Source: CAZTAO01 sp964611645
GTDB lineage: Bacteria > Armatimonadota > UBA5829
Direction of reading: 5' to 3'
Assembly (NCBI GenBank): GCA_964611645.1
Contig: CAZTAO010000075.1
Coordinates: 1-18,692 of the forward strand
Length of the DNA: 18,692 nucleotides
Both the position numbers and the translations under genes were made by a program. The notes under the pieces are model-generated. The model made no database searches, was not told the origin of the DNA, and saw only the letters and a list, made by a program, of their open reading frames with translations. Below are positions 13,996 to 18,692 of the stretch, piece after piece. The stretch's first letter is position 1; the number at the start of each line of letters is the position of its first letter.

Positions 13996-14072
13996 CACCC
14001 CCGGAGGAATGACCATTGAACCCTTTGTTCCGCGTTCCAGCATCGCTGTTGTTGGTTGCTGCAAGCGTTTTC
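13996..14072 (+). repeat. Duplicated leader segment, copy 2
   Basis: Ungapped match to 9725-9801, 66 of 77 bases. It carries the same GGAGG, the same 8-base spacing to a TTG start and a signal-peptide core ending in AASVF. Outside it the two genes diverge. Confidence 0.8.
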
Positions 14073-15017
14073 GCGGGCGCATTGAATGCCCGTCCGGCCC
14101 GTGCTGCTGAAAACCTGACTCTCGCCAGAAACGGCGAAGCCCTCTGCGCTATCACAATCGGGATCAACGCCTCTCCGACGGAGAAAACCGCCGCATCCGA
14201 ACTGGCTTCCTATCTGAAGCAGGTAACGGGAGCGGAGTTTGAGGTGGTGATACCGGTGTTGGCAAAGGGCAGGCCGATAATCGCAGTCGGTCCGGAGGCC
14301 GCCGAAGACCTGATGCCGGACTTGGACCTGAGCCGCAAGTCCCTCGGCGACGACGGCATTGTCATCAAGACTCACGGCAGAGACCTTATCATTACCGGCG
14401 CAAACGGCTCCAAGCGCGGGACTATTTATGCGGTCTATCAGTTCCTGGAGGAGTATGTCGGGGTGAGGTGGTGGACCAGTTCCGAGAACTTCGTGCCCAG
14501 CAGACCCAACCTGGAAATCGGCGCAATCAACAGGCGATACGTGCCGGCGCTTGCCTACCGTGACATCCTCTACAAGGACATGCTGGGCGGTGGCGGGTCG
14601 GGGAACCAGTTGTCTCCCGCGGCAGGCCGGATGAGGTTTGCAGTGCAGATGAAGCTAAACGGCCACTTCTCCGGCATCCCATCCGACTGGGGCGGGCAAT
14701 ATAACGTGGTCGGTTGGTGCCATCAGTTCTATGCGCTTATGCCCCCCGAGAAGTATTTCAAGGACCACCCGGAGTGGTACTCCGAGATCGACGGCAAGCG
14801 GGTGTGGGAAAATGCCCAGCTTTGCTGCACCAACGACGAGATGATAGCGGAACTGACTGCGAACGTGCTCGCGTTGGTTAAGCAGTACCCGGACGCCAAG
14901 ATCATCGATGTCTCCCAGAACGACTGGGGGGCAACTGCAGGTGCGCCGACTGCCGCAAGGTGGATGAGGCAGAGGGGTCGCCGTGCGGGTCGCTGCTGCA
15001 GTGCATCAACAAGGTAG
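14016..15017 (+). CDS. DUF4838 / GH67-N-like secreted protein, N-terminal part of a frameshifted gene
   Basis: TTG start with GGAGG (14003-14007) 8 bases upstream. Residues 1-31 are a signal peptide (MNPLFRVPASLLLVAASVFAGAL, then cleavage near ARPARA). Residues 35-165 resemble the alpha-glucuronidase-like N-terminal domain: SPTEKTAASELASYLKQVTG, GDDGIVIKTHGRDLIITGA and RGTIYAVYQFLEEYVGVRWW. Then the DUF4838 barrel begins (GHFSGIPSDWGGQYN, PEWYSEIDGKR, IIDVSQNDWG). At residue 305 the frame is lost in a run of six Gs (14926-14931); the following 28 residues up to the stop at 15017 are out of frame. With one more G the protein would continue GNCRCADCRKVDEAEGSP, as the family expects, giving about 822 residues in all (14016-16483). 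Confidence 0.85.
   Translation: MNPLFRVPASLLLVAASVFAGALNARPARAAENLTLARNGEALCAITIGINASPTEKTAASELASYLKQVTGAEFEVVIPVLAKGRPIIAVGPEAAEDLMPDLDLSRKSLGDDGIVIKTHGRDLIITGANGSKRGTIYAVYQFLEEYVGVRWWTSSENFVPSRPNLEIGAINRRYVPALAYRDILYKDMLGGGGSGNQLSPAAGRMRFAVQMKLNGHFSGIPSDWGGQYNVVGWCHQFYALMPPEKYFKDHPEWYSEIDGKRVWENAQLCCTNDEMIAELTANVLALVKQYPDAKIIDVSQNDWGATAGAPTAARWMRQRGRRAGRCCSASTR
14926..14931 (+). other. Frameshift site: run of six G splitting the DUF4838 gene
   Basis: The upstream frame reads N-D-W-G and then leaves the family pattern; the -1 frame from here reads G-N-C-R-C-A-D-C. The -1 frame has a stop (TAA at 14879-14881) and is open from 14882 on, so the shift must lie in 14882-15014, and the conserved motif puts it at these Gs. 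Seven Gs would restore the full gene, as would a -1 ribosomal slip of the GGG codon. Confidence 0.8.
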
Positions 15018-16483
15018 CCGAGGCGGTCGGGAAAGTTGACCCGGAATATATGGTGGAGTTCATCGCCTACCAATACTCCCGCAAGCCTCCGAAGACCATC
15101 AGACCCGGGAAGAACGTCATAGTGCGACTCTGCGTGATCGAGCGGTCGTGTACCCAGCCAATCGACAGCAAGGCCAATGCGTCGCTGCTGGCCGATCTCA
15201 GAGCCTGGCGGGCAATCGCCCCGGACCTTATGCTTTGGGACTACACCGACCAACTTAGCTGCTCCCTTATGCCGCACCCGAACGTCAACGTCCTCGTCCC
15301 CGACTTCCGCACCTACGTCGCCAACAACGTGAAAGGTGTATTCTGCGAGGGCGACGACTACACAACCCCGATCGGCGACGATGAGCTGAAGCACTACGTG
15401 ATGGCGCACGCGCTCTGGGACCCGAACGTGAGCACAAAGAAGCTGATCGATGACTTCGTGAAAGGCTACTACGGCCCAGCCGCGCCGATGATCCGCAAGT
15501 ATGTCGATATCCAGATCGCGGCGAGCGCCAATGCCCGCACAGTCTGGCACGCAAACACCAACTCTCCAAAAGGAGTCGACGCTTACTATATGAGCCTGAC
15601 CGACACCAATACCATCACCAGACTCTTCGACAAAGCTGAGCAAAAGGTGGCAAACGACCCGGTCCTGCTTGGCAGGGTCAAGCGGATGCGGCTGCAGGTG
15701 GACAACCAGTGGCTCGCCGGATATGGCCGCTACAAGCGCGAGGCCAAGACTGGCAAGCTCGACTTCCTCGGCCCCAAAGACCCGGTCGCGGCGGTGGATC
15801 GGCTTGTCATGGACGCTAAGTCGTTCGGGGTAGATGGATTGCAGTGGGCAGGGCCGCTTACTCTGGACATGTATGCAGCAATGATGCGATCGTTCATGGA
15901 GGTGTTCTCCGCCGGGCAGAAGCCTTCGGCCCCGCTGCCTGCGCCTTTCGACAAGCTGCCCGTGAAGAACGTGATAGAGGTGCAGGAGGATGATTTCGAC
16001 CTGCACAGTGTGGATCGCGGCGATTCCTCCTGGGTTGACGACCCCACGGCCTCCAACGGTCGCGCAGCGTTCCTGAACCCGGCATTCGCCAACTGGGCGG
16101 TGCAGCTCACCAACCTGGAGAAGTGGGGCGTCAAGGGCAAATGGCACGCCTATGCGATTGCCAGGGTCGAGAAGAACGCGGACAAGGGAGTAGCATTTGT
16201 GGGTGGAGTATACAACAACAGCGCCCACAAGAGCGACGGCGATGTGTGCGTTCAACTGGACCCGGCGGACAAGCCCGCAAAGGTTGACCCAGTTCTGGAA
16301 GCGGGCCCGCTGAGCGGCTCGAATGTGGACCCCCGCGATGGCAAGTACCACGTCTTCGACTGGGGCGCTCACGACTTCGGCAAAGCCAACATGTACCTCT
16401 GGATCGGCACCACCGGAGGAGTAACCCCAGAGAACGTCAAAGGTATCTATATTGACAGGGTGTTCTTTGTGAGGGAGAAATGA
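14960..16483 (+). CDS. DUF4838 secreted protein, C-terminal part of a frameshifted gene
   Basis: The frame is open from 14882; GTG 14960 is only a nominal start with no clear RBS and lies inside a conserved motif (KVDEAEGSP), so this is not a natural gene start. The segment continues the DUF4838 domain: SPCGSLLQCINKVAEAV, MVEFIAYQYSRKPPKTIRP, VIVRLCVIERSC, LRAWRAIAPDLMLWDYT, GVFCEGDD and FVKGYYGPAAP. From about 330 residues in, a separate beta-sandwich domain follows (DDFDLHSVDRGDSSWVDD through GIYIDRVFFVREK) that looks like a carbohydrate-binding or galactose-binding-like module. DUF4838 proteins are probable glycoside hydrolases related to GH67/GH20-type barrels; substrate unknown. The stop overlaps the DUF4091 gene start as ATGA. 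Confidence 0.83.
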   Translation: MDEAEGSPCGSLLQCINKVAEAVGKVDPEYMVEFIAYQYSRKPPKTIRPGKNVIVRLCVIERSCTQPIDSKANASLLADLRAWRAIAPDLMLWDYTDQLSCSLMPHPNVNVLVPDFRTYVANNVKGVFCEGDDYTTPIGDDELKHYVMAHALWDPNVSTKKLIDDFVKGYYGPAAPMIRKYVDIQIAASANARTVWHANTNSPKGVDAYYMSLTDTNTITRLFDKAEQKVANDPVLLGRVKRMRLQVDNQWLAGYGRYKREAKTGKLDFLGPKDPVAAVDRLVMDAKSFGVDGLQWAGPLTLDMYAAMMRSFMEVFSAGQKPSAPLPAPFDKLPVKNVIEVQEDDFDLHSVDRGDSSWVDDPTASNGRAAFLNPAFANWAVQLTNLEKWGVKGKWHAYAIARVEKNADKGVAFVGGVYNNSAHKSDGDVCVQLDPADKPAKVDPVLEAGPLSGSNVDPRDGKYHVFDWGAHDFGKANMYLWIGTTGGVTPENVKGIYIDRVFFVREK

Positions 16484-18603
16484 TGAATCGAGCCCGAACT
16501 GCGATTACGATGTGCCTCCTGCTGCTGGCCAGCCTCGCCTACGCGTCAGCCGCTGAGTTGTTCCCGGACGGCCGCATGGAAGGCCTACTTCAGTGGAAAG
16601 GCTACCCCGACGGCTCCGCGACAATCCCCAAGACTGTTGAGATGACCACTGTGGAGAGGCACAGCGGCAAGCAGTCTCTGCACCTGGAGATAGTTCAGGG
16701 GGCGAGCGAGTGGCCGGTGGTCAAGGGGCCGGTGTTCTCTACTCAGTCCGGCAAGGGCTATCGCGTGCAGTTCTGGGCGAAGATCCCGGTGGGTTCGGCC
16801 AGCGTGGGAATCCGCAACGGGGCCGACACTGAGTGGAACTGGATACACGCCCCTTACCTCAAGGGAAACGACTGGACCCACTACGACTTTACCTACCGCG
16901 AGAGAACCGGCGGCCTGGGAGCGCGGATGGCGGTATGGTCGGCGGGCGGGCTGATGGAAATGTATCTCGACGATGTGTCCATCACTGAGGTCGACCTGTC
17001 CAAAGAGGCAGTTTTGGCCGGGTGGCGAAGAGCGTTCGCGAAAGCCGACTACGTCTGCTGGGAGAAGACCTCGCCGTGGGACAAGTTGGATGCCCTTCAG
17101 GTCGCGCCGAAATCCCTCAGGCAATGCAGCAGGATCAGGCTGGCGATGGGAGCCGACGAATACGAGTCCGCCAGCTTTGTTATCACCAATCTGTCCGATG
17201 TGGACCGGAAGTTCTCGATAGGCCTCGGCGACTCCGACCTCGCGCTGACCCTGCGCCAGGCGATGTGGATCACCTCCCACCCCGGAATAGAGGTCAACGA
17301 CGCCCTGCCGCTCCTTGACGGACCGCTCAATGTGCCATCCGGCCAGAGTCGGGAAGTGTGGCTGACGGTCCAAAGCGCGGGCGTGGAGCCGGGCGACCAT
17401 AGGGTGAAGATCAGCGTCACTTCCCCGGGTCTGCGGGGCAGCACGATCGAACTCAAGGCCAGAATCTACCCGGTCACACTGCCGGAGGACAAGCCCATCT
17501 ACACCTACTACTGGGATGAGTGGGTGCCGGAGGGGCGCTTACCTGATCTCAATAGAGCGGCGATGATGGATCTGAAGCGGCACTATGCCAACACCGTCAG
17601 CACCCATCCCTGGGCTGTACCCCCGATCAACTGCGACGCCTCGGGCAAGCTGATACCCAACTACAAGAACCTCGACGCAGCGCTGGAAAACTACCAGACC
17701 CTCAACCCCAGGATGATACTCTTCTGGTGGTACGCCTCTGCCAACATCGAGAAGCGAAGCTACCCCAAGGGGATGGAGTACATGAGCGATGGCTGGAAGG
17801 CCCTGTTTAGGGAATGGCTCACCGACTGGGTCCGACACCTCAAGGAGAAGGGTTACGGCTACGACAGGTTCGCAATGTACCCCGAGGATGAGACCATCCG
17901 CCCGTCAGTCCGCGAACTGGTGAAGCTTATCAAGGAAGTCGACCCGAAAATACTGGTCTACATCAACAACACCGGCTCGACCGTCGAGGAAGTGACCAAT
18001 ATAGCTCCGTACGTCGATATTTGGTGCCCGTTCCTCTACGACTACCTCAACAACCCGCCCTATCAGGATCGGCTGGACGCGAAGAAGGCCGCCGACCAGT
18101 TGCTGAAGAAGAACGCGCAGTTCTTCTGGACATACGCCAACCCGCCCGGGTCCGCTCCGGAGACCGCCCCTCCCTACCGCGACTACCGCCTCGGCCCGTG
18201 GAGAGCGTGGGACCTTGGGATGATGGGGTATGGGTTCTGGATATACTACTACAAGTCACACTGGAACAACTACAAGCATCCCGACGGTGTGAACTGGTCG
18301 GTTGCATTCCCCGGCGACGCCCCCGACACCCCGGAAAGCGTCAGAGGCAAGGAACTGATAGTCCCCGGCAAGCGCTGGGAAGCTACCCGGGAGGGAATAG
18401 AGGACTTCGTCTACCTGTGGATGCTGAGGGAAGCTGTCAACAAGCCCGGGCCATCTGCAGACGCCGCCGCAGTCCGCCGAGGCAAAGACCTGCTCAACAC
18501 CCTCCCCAAGCGCGTCCTGGCTAACGATACCAACTCAAGATTGGCAAGTGAGGCAAAGGAGGAATTATTGAAGGTCTTGGCGAAATTGATGAGTAAGAAA
18601 TAG
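16480..18603 (+). CDS. Secreted DUF4091 / GH123-like glycoside hydrolase with N-terminal CBM-like domain
   Basis: A 707-residue protein; ATG 16480 overlaps the preceding stop (ATGA), and a second ATG at 16483 directly follows. GAGGGAG about 5 bases upstream is the RBS. Residues 1-25 form a signal peptide (TAITMCLLLLASLAYASA). Residues 26-170 look like a CBM4/9-type beta-sandwich (ELFPDGRMEG, ERHSGKQSLHLEI, YRVQFWAKIP, MEMYLDDVSITEV). Residues 205-335 are a GH123-N-like module (LAMGADEYESASFVITNLS, EVWLTVQSAGVEPGDHRVKI). The catalytic barrel spans about 340-610, with Asp470-Glu471 in MYPEDETIRP, the adjacent acid pair expected for GH123-type substrate-assisted catalysis. The DUF4091 end motif KRWEATREGIEDFVYLWML is at 631-649. 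Hexosaminidase-like activity is plausible, but the exact substrate cannot be read from sequence. Confidence 0.88.
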   Translation: MMNRARTAITMCLLLLASLAYASAAELFPDGRMEGLLQWKGYPDGSATIPKTVEMTTVERHSGKQSLHLEIVQGASEWPVVKGPVFSTQSGKGYRVQFWAKIPVGSASVGIRNGADTEWNWIHAPYLKGNDWTHYDFTYRERTGGLGARMAVWSAGGLMEMYLDDVSITEVDLSKEAVLAGWRRAFAKADYVCWEKTSPWDKLDALQVAPKSLRQCSRIRLAMGADEYESASFVITNLSDVDRKFSIGLGDSDLALTLRQAMWITSHPGIEVNDALPLLDGPLNVPSGQSREVWLTVQSAGVEPGDHRVKISVTSPGLRGSTIELKARIYPVTLPEDKPIYTYYWDEWVPEGRLPDLNRAAMMDLKRHYANTVSTHPWAVPPINCDASGKLIPNYKNLDAALENYQTLNPRMILFWWYASANIEKRSYPKGMEYMSDGWKALFREWLTDWVRHLKEKGYGYDRFAMYPEDETIRPSVRELVKLIKEVDPKILVYINNTGSTVEEVTNIAPYVDIWCPFLYDYLNNPPYQDRLDAKKAADQLLKKNAQFFWTYANPPGSAPETAPPYRDYRLGPWRAWDLGMMGYGFWIYYYKSHWNNYKHPDGVNWSVAFPGDAPDTPESVRGKELIVPGKRWEATREGIEDFVYLWMLREAVNKPGPSADAAAVRRGKDLLNTLPKRVLANDTNSRLASEAKEELLKVLAKLMSKK

Positions 18604-18692
18604 ATATACCGGAAGGACCGGGTACGGGCACATCGATCGTAAGCGTCAAACCAGGGACACGTCGGCAGGGGGGATGGCGTCAGGCTGGGGTG
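18604..18692. other. Window end, no feature recognised
   Basis: Eighty-nine bases after the DUF4091 gene. Nothing convincing is seen: no clear terminator (only a weak TACC/GGTA-like pairing near 18607-18624) and no start of a further gene that can be supported. Confidence 0.4.

Noticed and set aside
14729..16372. 547-codon - strand open frame opposite the DUF4838 gene
   Set aside because: Antisense shadow caused by codon bias; the + strand carries clear family motifs.
1..18692. CRISPR arrays, tRNA or rRNA genes, insertion-sequence transposases
   Set aside because: No regularly spaced repeats, no tRNA-like or rRNA-like segments, and no transposase or integrase motif were recognised.

Overview
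The window is GC-rich bacterial DNA that most likely comes from an Armatimonadota genome or a close relative. The main clue is the prepilin-like gene at 8642-9418. It has an FTLIELLVV-type N-terminus running into ILFPVFAKAREKARQ, plus a C-terminal H-X9-DG motif, a combination typical of that phylum and less exactly of Planctomycetota. Many non-ATG starts (TTG at 8642, 9745 and 14016; GTG at 8262, 11761 and 13827) and large secreted glycan-active proteins fit this. The assignment is inference from gene content only.

Left part (1-6495) is mostly housekeeping, all on the + strand: the 3' end of threonine synthase (thrC), purC overlapping it by ATGA, a small lipoprotein, a small four-helix membrane protein, a cofactor-independent phosphoglycerate mutase family protein, tilS, and a membrane-anchored SIMPL (DUF541) protein. 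Because thrC is close by, the mutase-like protein may really be the alternative homoserine kinase found beside threonine synthase in several phyla. The spacers here are rich in repeats: three copies of a GTCATTCCGA...GGAATCTGCT element, a nested imperfect palindrome of about 250 bp, and several clusters of 7-10 bp word repeats.

Middle part (6496-9744): a secreted metallophosphoesterase on the - strand and a divergent prepilin-like gene on the + strand. The pair is flanked by two copies, in opposite orientation, of a palindromic element with GTTTCGGGATTT arms.

Right part (9679-18603) is a carbohydrate-utilisation type locus: a secreted five-Asp-box sialidase-like protein followed 12 bp later by a URO-D-family protein; an MccF/LdcA-like S66 peptidase on the - strand; then a secreted DUF4838 protein, split by a one-base frameshift in a run of six Gs, overlapping by ATGA a DUF4091/GH123-like glycoside hydrolase with an N-terminal carbohydrate-binding-like domain. 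The two + strand units each start with a TTGACY-N17/18-TAGAAT promoter. They also share a 77-nt leader (RBS, TTG start and first half of the signal peptide) that is 86% identical between otherwise different genes, as if one secretion/expression leader had been copied.

All family assignments come from reading motifs in the translations; no database search was run.
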